NCBI GenBank assembly: GCA_003105225.1
Contig: PQAK01000124.1
Location: 1 to 23,136 of the forward strand
DNA length: 23,136 nucleotides
Reading direction: 5' to 3'
From: Deltaproteobacteria bacterium
GTDB lineage: Bacteria > Desulfobacterota > Deferrimicrobia > Deferrimicrobiales > Deferrimicrobiaceae
The notes under the pieces: generated by a model
Database searches by the model: none
What the model saw: only the letters and a program-made list of their open reading frames with translations
Told to the model about the DNA's origin: nothing
In this document: piece after piece, positions 6,744 through 14,514 of the stretch
Position numbering within the stretch: the stretch's first letter is position 1
Layout: each line of letters opens with the position of its first letter
Translations under genes and position numbers: made by a program

Positions 6744-8021
6744 TCACCCCTCCCCTGCGATCGGGAGATGAATGGCGAGGACGGCGCCTCCCTCTTCCCG
6801 GTTGGAAAGCCCGATCACACCCTTCATCCCTTCGGTCACTTTCTTCGAGTATGCCAGTCCCAGGCCGGTGCCGTCCGTCTTCGTCGTATGGAAAGGAGTG
6901 AACAACCGGGGCAGCTCCACTGCGGGAATGCCCGGGCCGGTATCCTCGATCCGGATGACCAGCCGGAGCCCCTCCGGCCGCGCAGTAATCTTCAAGACTC
7001 CGCGTTCCCCCATCGCCTGGACGGCATTCCGGACCCCGTTGAGCAGGATACGGCGCAGTTTATCGGGATCCGCCATCGCGCGCGTGCCGGGAACCGTCTC
7101 CATCTCGACTTCCCCCGCCCAGCCGGAAGCCGCCTCGGCGACGGTTTCCTTGAAGAGGGGGGTCGGATCGACGGGCTCGACGGAGTAGCTTTCCTCCCGT
7201 GAGAAAAGGAGGAGGTCGTTCACCAGGGACTCGATCCGCTCCGTGCCTTGGAGAACGATCGCAAGGGCGTTCTTCCGGGGGTCCGCCTCCTCGACCTTCT
7301 CATCCACCCATTGCGTGTACCCCTTGATGCTTCCCAAGGCGTTCCGGATCTCATGGGCGAGCGTGGCGGTCATCTGTCCGATGAGGGCCAGGCGTTCCCT
7401 CCGGTCCACCTCGGCTTGAAGCCGCAGGTGACGAGTCAGTACGCGCTCGAGCACGACCCCGACCGCCCACAAGAGGAGAAGGACGGCCCCCACCGTCCAC
7501 CACATCTTGCGGGCATCGGATATGATGCGGTCCGCCTGGGTCGTATGAAGGACGAGACGCAGGATCTCGATCTTTCCGCCCGGGCCGTGGAGGAGATAGT
7601 TGAATTCATACGCAGGAAGGCCGGTGCCGAGACTGACCCGCCGTCCATAGGTCTTTCCCGACCGCAGCCAATCCGCCAGTCCCGCATCTTGAAGCTTTGT
7701 GCCCACCAGCTCGGCGTTCGAGTGGAAGAGGACCGTTCCATCCTTTCCGGCGATCAGCGCATACGCCACCACCCGGTCGGAAAGGATGTCCCGTATCTCC
7801 CCTTCCGCCTGGTTCCATCCGGCCCGCAGGGCGCTTTCCGTGGAGGTGGAAAGGGCCAGCGCCGTGCTCTCCAGCGAGCTTTCCGCGAGGGTCTTCGCAG
7901 TGCGGGCGTTCAGCCCCGTAGCGTAGAGGACGGCGGCCGAGGACAGCAGGAGGAACGTGAAGAGAACCCCTCTCAATACCCCGGGAAGGGACGGTCGCAA
8001 CTTTGCCACCTCTATCCGCAT
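6744..8021 (-). CDS. Membrane sensor histidine kinase (NtrB/ZraS type)
   Basis: A 425-residue kinase from the ATG at 8021; a TTG at 8045 behind AAGGAT is an alternative start. TM1 lies at about residues 15-35 (GVLFTFLLLSSAAVLYA). A periplasmic sensor of about 130 residues follows, with a PAS/CACHE-like core (VVAYALIAGKDGTVLFHS). TM2 lies at about 173-192 (MWWTVGAVLLLLWAVGVVLE). The cytoplasmic part has the H box ATLAHEIRNALGSIKG with phospho-His at about 223, the N box LLNGVRNAVQAM, the G1 box DTGPGIP, and FTPFHTTKTDGTGLGL. It phosphorylates the coupled NtrC-type regulator. The signal is unknown; an extracytoplasmic ligand such as a metal or envelope stress is plausible given the exported targets. 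Confidence 0.93.
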   Translation of the reverse strand: MRIEVAKLRPSLPGVLRGVLFTFLLLSSAAVLYATGLNARTAKTLAESSLESTALALSTSTESALRAGWNQAEGEIRDILSDRVVAYALIAGKDGTVLFHSNAELVGTKLQDAGLADWLRSGKTYGRRVSLGTGLPAYEFNYLLHGPGGKIEILRLVLHTTQADRIISDARKMWWTVGAVLLLLWAVGVVLERVLTRHLRLQAEVDRRERLALIGQMTATLAHEIRNALGSIKGYTQWVDEKVEEADPRKNALAIVLQGTERIESLVNDLLLFSREESYSVEPVDPTPLFKETVAEAASGWAGEVEMETVPGTRAMADPDKLRRILLNGVRNAVQAMGERGVLKITARPEGLRLVIRIEDTGPGIPAVELPRLFTPFHTTKTDGTGLGLAYSKKVTEGMKGVIGLSNREEGGAVLAIHLPIAGEG

Positions 8022-8228
8022 GCCTCCCGGTCCTCTGCGGACCAACTCTTATCCTTCTCTACGTCTGCGGTTTTCGATGCAATCCGCCGGATACAGGATT
8101 TTCCCCCTTGCCCACCGGCGGCAGAATAACGCCGGAGCAGGGAAAGATTACGGAATTGCAGAATAGGTGCTACGGGGGTCGGATAGGATAGAGCGGTGCT
8201 GGCCGTAAACGCGTCGAAATTCTCCAAT

Positions 8229-9167
8229 ATGTCGCGTGGGATCACGAAGTGGTATAAAGGGAGCACGCGGTTTCGCCGGAACTGCAGGACGTTCCACCAA
8301 TGGAGAGAATCCACGAAAGAGAACCGCCCGAGCGAGACGGCGCTGCGCGTCGCAACGCGTCGCGCCGCACACCAGGTCCTGGACGATCCCAAGGTATTCG
8401 ACGACCCCCTGGCGCTTCGCATTCTGGGGGTGGAGAATGCGTCCGCACTGCCGTCGGATCACGGGTGGCTGGAAGAGACTCCGCTGTCACGCACGCTTCG
8501 GGCCTCGCTGGCGGCGCGCAGCCGGTACGCCGAAGACGAGCTTCATTTCGCCGTCGAGCGGGGGATCCGCCGATATGTCGTTCTCGGCGCAGGTCTCGAT
8601 ACCTTCGCCTGCCGGAGCCCGTACCCCGGGGAAATCCTGCGCGTCTTCGAAGTGGATCACCCCGATACCCAGGCCTGGAAGCGTTCGCTCCTCGAAAAAG
8701 CGTCGATCCCGATCCCGCGAACGCTCACGTTTTCACCCGTGGACTTCGAAACAGAGACGCTTGAAAAAGGGCTGCTGCGGGCGGGTTTCGATACCGGCCG
8801 GCGGGCTTTCTTCTCGTGGCTCGGAGTAACCCCGTATCTGACGGGTCCCGCGATAACCTCCACGCTGCGATTCGTCGCATCGATGCCGGCCGGCAGCGGG
8901 ATCGTTTTCGATTACATGATCTCCCCATCCTCGCTCGGTCCGACCGCGCGCCGGGCATATGACAGCCTGGCGCATCGCGTAGCATCGGCGGGCGAGCCTT
9001 TCAAGACCTTCTTCGATCCTTCTTCCCTCCCGACCCTGATGCGGGACCTGGGGTTCGGGCGGATCGAGGATATCGATCCCGAAGAGCTGAATGCGAGATA
9101 TTTCCGGGGACGAATCGACAAGTTGAGAGTCGGCAGCCTGGCGCATCTCATGAACGCGCAGGTCTGA
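8229..9167 (+). CDS. SAM-dependent methyltransferase, LCMT/TIGR00027-like
   Basis: The domain begins near ENRPSETALRVATRRAAHQV and DDPLALRILG, the usual N-terminal pattern of the leucine-carboxyl-methyltransferase-like family (Pfam LCM; putative methyltransferases of TIGR00027). The SAM-binding loop is YVVLGAGLDTFACR, followed by VFEVDHPDTQAWKR, where the acidic residue after strand 2 contacts the ribose. FSWLGVTPYL is another family motif. Total length is 312 residues from the ATG at 8229. The start is uncertain: no good ribosome binding site precedes 8229 or the GTG at 8196, and the first ~30 residues do not look conserved. Members of this family methylate carboxyl or hydroxyl groups of metabolites. 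It stands alone, divergent from the kinase gene, and its substrate cannot be inferred. Confidence 0.85.
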   Translation: MSRGITKWYKGSTRFRRNCRTFHQWRESTKENRPSETALRVATRRAAHQVLDDPKVFDDPLALRILGVENASALPSDHGWLEETPLSRTLRASLAARSRYAEDELHFAVERGIRRYVVLGAGLDTFACRSPYPGEILRVFEVDHPDTQAWKRSLLEKASIPIPRTLTFSPVDFETETLEKGLLRAGFDTGRRAFFSWLGVTPYLTGPAITSTLRFVASMPAGSGIVFDYMISPSSLGPTARRAYDSLAHRVASAGEPFKTFFDPSSLPTLMRDLGFGRIEDIDPEELNARYFRGRIDKLRVGSLAHLMNAQV

Positions 9168-9254
9168 CTTGACTCTATTTGCATTTCCCTGCGGAGCTGC
9201 ACCCGTGGCAATACCCTGGCCATGAATCCCGGCGGAAACATCGCCCTACCCCCT

Positions 9255-10610
9255 TTAGAACGTGGCCTGAAGTTGCGCATAGAAATAGTTGATGTCTTTG
9301 CCGCTCCCGGCGGCCTCCTTGAAGAAACCACCGGTCAAGAACCGGTTGCCGCTGACCAGCACCGAGACGTTCTCCTTGAGCTTGCAGGTGAGGATCAGGT
9401 TCGTCTCGATGCCGATCTCCTTGCTGATCCGGGCAGGCGTCTTGACGGCCCGGAAGTAGTGTCCGTCCAGAGAGACATTCAGCTTCTCCGTCACGTCGAT
9501 ACCGCCCCCCGCGGTAATGACGTGGAGCCCGCTCGCATGCACCGCGTTGCCGGCTGGGTCGGCAACGGTAAGCCCGGAGAGGTCGCCGATCACGCTCATG
9601 TCGCCGATCCATGAGGTGTCGTTGTCGGGATTGTGAAATTCGGTGAACTTCCCTTCTCCGGGATTCCCGTCGCCGGAACCGAAGGCATACGAGAGGAAGA
9701 TCTTCCCCGGATATCGCCCCAGGGCCGGGTCAAGGGTCAGGTCCGCATGGCCGCCGTAGGCACGGATGTCGTTGTGGCTTGTGCCATCCTTGTTCTTCCT
9801 GCCGAACTGGTAGACGGGTTCCAGCTCGTAGGTGACGGATTTGCCGACTTTCCCGATGAGCCGGGTTCCGACGGAGTAGGTCACCTCGTGCTCTCCTCCG
9901 ACGTGGGTGGCGCCCGCCCCGCCGGTGTCGCGCAGACCGTAAAGGTCGACGGAATGCGTTTTCCCGGGTGCATAGGCCGCATAGATCCCGAAGAGTTTTC
10001 CCCCGATGTCCCCGGCCCATTTCCTCACATACTGTCCGCCGAACAAGTCGAGGGAAATCTTCTCCGTGGGCTTCCACGACAGCCTCGCCGCATCGAAGGT
10101 AAGCCCGTCGTAAAACGTGTCGGAGCCGAGAAGGAAGGTGCTGCCGTAGACGAACTCCTGGCGGCCGGCCTTGAGGGAGAGCCCTTTTACGCCGGGCAAG
10201 GCTCCTTCCACGTACCCCTGGTACAGGCTGAAGAGCGAAAAGTCCTTATCATCGTAAAAGGCGTACCACTGCCCTTCCACGCGGGCGGAGACATTTTCCG
10301 AAGGAGTCACGGTCACCGAGGGCCGGAGGCGGAACAGGATCCTGCTCTCGTCGTTTCCCGGCGTAAAGGAGAAGCTCCCGAGACTGAAGTGGGTCGTCGC
10401 TTCCGCCCGCGCCAGGGAGTCCAGGCCCAGCTTCACCGGGCCGAACCGCAGCGGGTTGGCGGGCTTTTCCGCGGCGGACGGTTCCTCCGGCGTCCCCTTT
10501 CCCGACGATTCGTGCGCCTCACGCAACTCGTGTGCAAGCGGCGTCGCAGGGACATACAGGGGTACGGCGACCAGCAGAAAGACGAAAGTCAAGACGGCCC
10601 TCTTCCTCAT
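9255..10610 (-). CDS. Alginate-export-family outer-membrane porin
   Basis: A 451-residue exported protein from the ATG at 10610, with a GGGAGGAAAG ribosome binding site. It has a signal peptide (MRKRAVLTFVFLLVAVPLYV), a charged linker, then a long beta-barrel: VSARVEGQWYAFYDDKDF, GVKGLSLKAGRQEFVYGS, LSWKPTEKISLDLFGGQYV, and a C-terminal strand ending in QATF. The GRQEF...YG motif and the alternating pattern fit the alginate_exp (AlgE-like) family, used for polysaccharide or small-solute passage in many bacteria without alginate. The C-terminal Phe fits BAM recognition. It directly follows a degraded porin remnant. No polysaccharide synthesis genes are in the window, so the alginate name describes the family, not the substrate. 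Confidence 0.82.
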   Translation of the reverse strand: MRKRAVLTFVFLLVAVPLYVPATPLAHELREAHESSGKGTPEEPSAAEKPANPLRFGPVKLGLDSLARAEATTHFSLGSFSFTPGNDESRILFRLRPSVTVTPSENVSARVEGQWYAFYDDKDFSLFSLYQGYVEGALPGVKGLSLKAGRQEFVYGSTFLLGSDTFYDGLTFDAARLSWKPTEKISLDLFGGQYVRKWAGDIGGKLFGIYAAYAPGKTHSVDLYGLRDTGGAGATHVGGEHEVTYSVGTRLIGKVGKSVTYELEPVYQFGRKNKDGTSHNDIRAYGGHADLTLDPALGRYPGKIFLSYAFGSGDGNPGEGKFTEFHNPDNDTSWIGDMSVIGDLSGLTVADPAGNAVHASGLHVITAGGGIDVTEKLNVSLDGHYFRAVKTPARISKEIGIETNLILTCKLKENVSVLVSGNRFLTGGFFKEAAGSGKDINYFYAQLQATF

Positions 10611-10621
10611 CTTTCCTCCCG

Positions 10622-11050
10622 CTACGGGTTTTTTATGCACTCGAGACGGCCGGTCACCGCGGGCTCGTGGAGGCTCGGCAGCTCCTTGATCCGCCCGTTG
10701 CGGATCCCGTTGACCGCGTCGAATTCCGAGCCGTCGAGTCCGCTGACGACGTACAGCTCGTACTTGAGCGAGGGGCCAATCCCCCCGAAGGCCCCGATCC
10801 TGTCGGCGGACCAGGTCGTCGGAACGATCACCCGGTCGAAGGAGGGGCGCTCGACGCCGTAGAAGGTGGGCGGCTCGTGTTTCCTGTTCGTGATCCCGAC
10901 GGGAACAAGGCATGCTCGAGCTCAACCTCGGAGTGGAAACGGATCCAGTCGCTGAAGGTGTAGCCGCCGACTATACGGGTGAAGGGAGTGCCCTTGCGGG
11001 CCGCCCGATCCGTACCGTAAAACGCCCCTTGCCGGTCAGACTCCGGCCAG
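10622..11050 (-). pseudogene. Degraded porin gene (interior fragment, frameshifted)
   Basis: Coding-like sequence without a start codon. The upstream piece (about 11050-10911) reads RQGAFYGTDRAARKGTPFTR, then GGYTFSDWIRFHSEVELEHA. After a one-base shift near 10907 the frame continues with VPVGITNRKHEPPTFYGVER, later YELYVVSGLDGSEFDAVNGI, and stops at 10622. The second part resembles the middle of phosphate-selective-porin-like outer-membrane proteins (VPVG-x-x-N-x-x-HEPPTFYGV). Compared with such proteins it lacks the signal peptide, a stretch between LEHA and VPVG, and the C-terminal barrel. Its 5' end abuts the stop of the next gene upstream and its 3' end lies 11 bp before the alginate-export gene. 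It is almost certainly non-functional unless the assembly is wrong here. Confidence 0.6.
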
Positions 11051-11356
11051 GATGTCGATCCGCTTCTTCCGCATCACCTCCAGTCGCTTCGATTTGAAGG
11101 AACTCCTCGTCTCTTCGAGGACATCGATCGTTTCCTGAACGGCCCCCCGAAGCCTGGAGAGCCTTTCGCAGTCGACCAACGGGCAGTACGACAGGCGCTC
11201 CGAAGCGTCCGCTCCCCAGGAGATCGCCTGCCGGAAGATGCGGCGCTGGTGCTCCACCCGCTCATGCATCTCCTCGGCGATCCGGTCGACGTATTCCCCG
11301 ATCGTCATTCCTTCGCGATCCGCATCGGCGCACATATGAGCACTCGTTTCACGCAT
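11036..11356 (-). CDS. Hypothetical helical protein, 106 residues
   Basis: The frame from the ATG at 11356 to TGA at 11036 encodes a charged, probably all-helical protein: TIGEYVDRIAEEMHERVEHQ, then QAISWGADASERLSYCPLVD, ending KSKRLEVMRKKRIDILAGV. It has no signal peptide or membrane segment. Two Cys in YCPLVDC and several His could bind a metal, but this is speculative. The start is uncertain: an ATG at 11308 behind GAAGGA is closer to a real ribosome binding site, and 11335 is possible too. It starts 14 bp after the ArsR repressor stop on the same strand, so it is probably in that operon and controlled by the metal sensor. No known family was recognised. Confidence 0.6.
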   Translation of the reverse strand: MRETSAHMCADADREGMTIGEYVDRIAEEMHERVEHQRRIFRQAISWGADASERLSYCPLVDCERLSRLRGAVQETIDVLEETRSSFKSKRLEVMRKKRIDILAGV

Positions 11357-11370
11357 ATCGAAAAAAAATA

Positions 11371-11748
11371 TCACCCCACCGAGACGTGATGGATGCATTC
11401 CTCCATGAGGTTCCGGATGTGGTCGTCGTCCAGGGAATAATAGGCGACCTTTCCCTCTTTCCGGTATTTCACCAACCGCTGCCCGCGAAGGAGTCTTAGC
11501 TGGTGGGAAACCGCCGAGCCGGTGAGGCCCAGGAGGCGGGCAAGGTCGAACACGCACAGCTCCTGTTCGGTCAGAGCGGTGATGATCCGGACCCGTGTGG
11601 GGTCGCTCAAGGCGCTGAAGGTTTCCGCAAGCGCCCGGACCATTCTGTCGCCCGGCATGGCGGACCGGGCGGCGCGAGCGCTCGCCGCGTCGATGAACAC
11701 CGCCTTCTCCGCCGGGGCGCCGTCGTTATTCCTTGCCGGGGAAACCAA
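11371..11748 (-). CDS. ArsR/SmtB-family metal-sensing repressor
   Basis: Winged-helix repressor. ETFSALSDPTRVRIITAL (helices 1-2), ELCVFDLARLLGLTGSAVSH (helices 3-4), QLRLLRGQRLVKYRKEGK and VAYYSLDDDHIRNL (wing and helix 5) match SmtB/CzrA-type sensors. In helix 5, DDH and the second His of CIHH fit three of the four zinc ligands of CzrA (D-x-H-x10-H). The fourth position is Val near the C-terminus. Helix 3 retains the Cys of ELCV. A 45-residue N-terminal extension is present. I chose the TTG at 11748 because AAGGAG lies 9 bases before it; a TTG at 11766 has no such site. It is divergent from a threonine dehydratase and zinc-type CDF exporter, its most likely regulon along with itself. Confidence 0.88.
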   Translation of the reverse strand: MVSPARNNDGAPAEKAVFIDAASARAARSAMPGDRMVRALAETFSALSDPTRVRIITALTEQELCVFDLARLLGLTGSAVSHQLRLLRGQRLVKYRKEGKVAYYSLDDDHIRNLMEECIHHVSVG

Positions 11749-11781
11749 CGAGGGAGACTCCTTCAATGAAACGGTTGCTCA

Positions 11782-11811
11782 CATATATCAATCAGTCACG
11801 ATGCGTGTCAA
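11782..11811 (-). promoter_or_regulatory. Sigma-70-type promoter of the ArsR/SmtB gene
   Basis: On the minus strand a perfect TTGACA (11806-11811) is followed after 17 bp by ATATAT (11783-11788), or after 18 bp by TATATG. It lies 35-60 bp upstream of the repressor start. The -10 region is within the AT-rich CACATATATCAATCAG segment, a natural place for autorepression, but no clear SmtB-type palindrome was found. Confidence 0.55.
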
Positions 11812-11886
11812 GATATTTTTCCCCGGGGCGGATAAACTGAAGGGGACGTGAAGCATCCGGGGCGGGATGAACCGCGGGAGGCGCCG

Positions 11887-13095
11887 ATGGACTTCGGTCG
11901 CAAGGACGTGCTGGCGGCGAGAGAGCGGGTCTACCGGCTGGCCTACCCCACCCCCCTGGTCGAAGAGGATCCCCTGTCGGAACGGTTCGGCGGGAAGGTT
12001 CTCTCCAAGCTCGAAAACCTCCAGGTATCCGGTTCGTTCAAGATCCGCGGGGCGGCGAACAAGGTCCTCTCCCTGGATCCTCTCGCGGTGCGGGGGGTGA
12101 TCGCGGCCAGCGCCGGGAACCACGCCCGGGGGGTCGCCCGGGCGGCGCGCGCGGCGGGAATCCCCGCGACGCTCGTCATGCCCGTCTGGGCGCCCGTCTC
12201 GAAGGCAGCCGCCGCCGAACGGGACGGCGGCGAAACCACCCGTGTCATCCTCCACGGGGAAACGTTCGATGAGGCTTCGCGGCATGCGCTCGCCCTGGCG
12301 CAGGAGTCCGGCTTCGCAGTCGTCCATCCCTTCGACGACCCGTTGGTGATCGCCGGGCAAGGAACCCTCGGACTGGAGATCCTCGACGCGGAGGGCGTTC
12401 CGGGGACGATCTACGTACCGGTGGGAGGAGGGGGGCTGCTCTCTGGGATCGGGACGGCCGTGAAGGAGAAGCACCCCGATGTGGAAATGGTGGCCGTCCA
12501 GGCGGAGGGAGCTTCCTCCCTGCAGCCCTCCCTTGCCGCCGGCAGGCCCGTGGCTTGTCCGCAGGTGCGCACGATCGCGGACGGAATCGCCGTGTCCTGC
12601 ATGAGCGACCGCACCTTCGAGGCGGTCCGCCGGTATACGGACGACGTCGTCGCCGTGGACGACGAGGAGATCGCGGCAGCGATCCTTTACGCATTGGAGG
12701 AGATGAAGACCACGCTGGAAGGGGCGGGCGCGGCTGCGCTGGCGGCCCTTCTCTACAAGCGTCCCCCGAAGAAGTTCCCGGCCGTGATGGTGCTCTCCGG
12801 AGGGAACATCGACGTCAATTTTCTCGCCCGGATCACCGAAAGGGGCCTGTTCCGCTCGGGACGGCTCATCCGGCTTCGGTTCCTGGTGACGGACCGGCCC
12901 GGGTCGCTTGCCGCCCTCCTGGCCGCGATCGCCCGGGAACGCTCCAACGTGGTGAGCATCGAACACGACCGGCTGCCGGCCGACTGCCCGCCGGGATACT
13001 CCTCCGTGGTCCTGCTCCTTGAAACCCGCGACCGCTCCCACGGAGAAGAGCTCGCCCTCCGGCTGGCCGGGCAGGGATTCCGCCCGACGAATTGA
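11887..13095 (+). CDS. ilvA: Threonine dehydratase (threonine ammonia-lyase) with C-terminal ACT domain
   Basis: PLP-dependent enzyme converting threonine to 2-oxobutanoate and ammonia, the first step toward isoleucine. The ATG at 11887 has GGGAGG 5 bases upstream; an upstream GTG at 11848 is less likely. In 402 residues: VSGSFKIRGA with the PLP Lys52, the substrate loop SAGNHARGVA, the phosphate-binding VGGGGLLSG, and a C-terminal ACT domain (about 330-402, LRFLVTDRPGSLAALLAAIA). This single-ACT layout fits the ~400-residue class (TIGR01127) rather than the ~510-residue biosynthetic form. The segment APVSKAAAAERDGGETTRVI replaces the usual APLAKV-x-AT-x-x-YGA and is slightly unusual. It forms a likely operon with the metal exporter 27 bp downstream, divergent from a metal-sensing repressor. 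Confidence 0.9.
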   Translation: MDFGRKDVLAARERVYRLAYPTPLVEEDPLSERFGGKVLSKLENLQVSGSFKIRGAANKVLSLDPLAVRGVIAASAGNHARGVARAARAAGIPATLVMPVWAPVSKAAAAERDGGETTRVILHGETFDEASRHALALAQESGFAVVHPFDDPLVIAGQGTLGLEILDAEGVPGTIYVPVGGGGLLSGIGTAVKEKHPDVEMVAVQAEGASSLQPSLAAGRPVACPQVRTIADGIAVSCMSDRTFEAVRRYTDDVVAVDDEEIAAAILYALEEMKTTLEGAGAAALAALLYKRPPKKFPAVMVLSGGNIDVNFLARITERGLFRSGRLIRLRFLVTDRPGSLAALLAAIARERSNVVSIEHDRLPADCPPGYSSVVLLLETRDRSHGEELALRLAGQGFRPTN

Positions 13096-13122
13096 AGCGC
13101 CCGCCGCGGGAATCTAAGGAAC

Positions 13123-14097
13123 ATGCGGCAGCATGCCCATGTCCATCTTCTTTCCGCCGGCGATCCGGTCCTGGCCGCGACGCGGGAGGCGTCCCGAGCC
13201 GTCCTCTGGTCGTTCGCCGGGCTTTGCGCGACGGCGGCGTTCCAGGCGGTCGTCGCCGCGTTCACCGGCAGCGTCGCCCTGCTGGCGGACACGATCCACA
13301 ACGCGGGGGACGCCGCCACGGCGGTCCCGCTGTGGATCGCCTTCCGGGTTGCCCGCAGGAAGCCCGACGCCAGGTTCACGTACGGTTTCGGCCGCGTCGA
13401 GGACCTGGCGGGCGTCATCGTCGTTGCGGTCATATTTTTCAGCGCGGTCGCCGCGGCGATCGAATCGGCCCGGAGATTCGCGGCGCCCGCGCCGGTCACC
13501 GGCCTTTGGGCGGTGGCCGCCGCATCCGCGATCGGATTCGCGGGGAACGAGGCGGTGGCCCTGTATCGCATCCGCGCCGGAAAAAAGATCGGCAGCGCCG
13601 CCCTCGTGGCGGACGGGTACCACGCGCGGGCCGACGGGCTGACCAGCCTGGGCGTGCTTCTCGGCGCGGCGGGAGTGGCGGCGGGATTCCCGGCGGCGGA
13701 CCCCGCCGCGGGAATGCTGATCTGCGCCTTCCTCATGAAGACCGTGTGGGATGCCGGGAAAGAGGTGTTCCTGCGCCTCCTGGACGGGGTCGACCCGGAA
13801 GTGGTGGAGGAAATCCGCGCGGAGGCGTCCGCCACGCCGGGAGTTGAAGAGGTGACCGAGGTGCGGGTCCGCTGGTCGGGACATCGCATGTACGCGGACG
13901 TCAACCTGGCGGTTGCAGGGGACGTCCCGGTGGCGGAGGGACACTCCGTCGCCTCGGAAGTGCGCCACCGCCTGATGCATCGACTATCCTATCTTTCGGA
14001 TGCAACCATCCATGTCGATCCCGTGGAAGCGTCGGGGACCGAAATGCACAAAACCTCTTCCCACGCCCATGGCGGTCTCCCCGGGCATTCCCACTGA
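13123..14097 (+). CDS. Cation diffusion facilitator (zinc-type metal/proton antiporter)
   Basis: A 324-residue CDF protein with six membrane helices and a cytoplasmic C-terminal domain (about 225-300). The TM2 site is ADTIHNAGD (Asp56, His59, Asp63) and the TM5 site ADGYHARAD (His167, Asp171). His-Asp pairs in TM2 and TM5 are typical of zinc (and cadmium or cobalt) exporters; iron and manganese members have Asp-only sites. Extra His occur at the N-terminus (HAHVH) and in a short C-terminal tail (SSHAHGGLPGHSH), probably metal-collecting. AAGGA lies 2 bases before the ATG. It follows the threonine dehydratase by 27 bp and is divergent from an SmtB/CzrA-like repressor, a classic pairing for zinc resistance. 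Its last codons lie inside a terminator hairpin. Confidence 0.93.
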   Translation: MRQHAHVHLLSAGDPVLAATREASRAVLWSFAGLCATAAFQAVVAAFTGSVALLADTIHNAGDAATAVPLWIAFRVARRKPDARFTYGFGRVEDLAGVIVVAVIFFSAVAAAIESARRFAAPAPVTGLWAVAAASAIGFAGNEAVALYRIRAGKKIGSAALVADGYHARADGLTSLGVLLGAAGVAAGFPAADPAAGMLICAFLMKTVWDAGKEVFLRLLDGVDPEVVEEIRAEASATPGVEEVTEVRVRWSGHRMYADVNLAVAGDVPVAEGHSVASEVRHRLMHRLSYLSDATIHVDPVEASGTEMHKTSSHAHGGLPGHSH

Positions 14098-14112
14098 CGG
14101 AAATGCCCGGGG
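14079..14112. terminator. Hairpin terminator overlapping the CDF stop codon
   Basis: CCCCGGGCATT (14079-14089) pairs perfectly over 11 bp with AATGCCCGGGG (14102-14112) around a 12-base loop. The left arm encodes the last residues of the exporter and the TGA lies in the loop. It is not directly followed by a T tract, though TTTTC occurs about 16 bases later. It probably separates the exporter from the convergent small gene. Confidence 0.65.
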
Positions 14113-14138
14113 TCACGGGCGCGGTTTTCTGCCGATCT

Positions 14139-14321
14139 TTACGCCGCCTTGGCGACCGGGAGCTTGGCGGCGATCGCCCGCAGGGCCTCTTCCCTCTCCT
14201 TGAGCCCCTCGCGCATGCTCCGTATGTCCGTGTTGGCGATCTCCATCAGGAGCTTGGACAGGTCCGAATCGAGAATTTCCTTCAGCAGCAGGGCTTCCTT
14301 ATCGGTCAGGGCAAGTTCCAT
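14139..14321 (-). CDS. Small conserved-looking helical protein, 60 residues
   Basis: The frame starts at the ATG at 14321 with GGAGG 6 bases upstream. It encodes MELALTDKEALLLKEILDSD, then LLMEIANTDIRSMREGLKER and a short Ala/Lys tail. It is predicted as a charged two-helix hairpin with heptad-like Leu spacing, cytoplasmic and without Cys. Short proteins of this pattern (LTDKEA...L-x-EIANTD...REGLKEREE) are, from memory, common hypothetical proteins in many bacteria; no function is known to me. It is a single gene, divergent from the NRAMP-type transporter and convergent with the CDF exporter. Confidence 0.75.
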   Translation of the reverse strand: MELALTDKEALLLKEILDSDLSKLLMEIANTDIRSMREGLKEREEALRAIAAKLPVAKAA

Positions 14322-14514
14322 GGGACGCCTCCTTCCCCGAGAACCCGTTTGCCGTTTGGTCCTCCACGCCCACGATTTCATTATATCCCTTCCCTCCCCC
14401 GCCCGATTTGACCCCCCGGCCGATTCCCGGGCGGTTAACACCCTTTTGCTTGGCCAACCCCGCGACGGATATGGTAATTTTGAAAGGTTACCCTCATGGA
14501 AAAGGGGAATCCCG

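Noticed and set aside
5594..6901. Long plus-strand frame (435 codons) opposite the response regulator
   Set aside because: The opposite strand encodes a complete, motif-rich NtrC protein; this frame has no recognisable domain and is its mirror.
10910..10923. GCATGC, CTCGAG and GAGCTC sites overlapping, like a cloning polylinker, at the porin remnant frameshift
   Set aside because: The bases also encode the plausible porin peptide VELEHA, and no vector sequence flanks them. Chance is the simpler explanation.
11812..11886. Long upstream start (GTG 11848) for the threonine dehydratase
   Set aside because: The extra 13 residues (KHPGRDEPREAP) do not resemble the family, and the ATG at 11887 has a well-placed GGGAGG.
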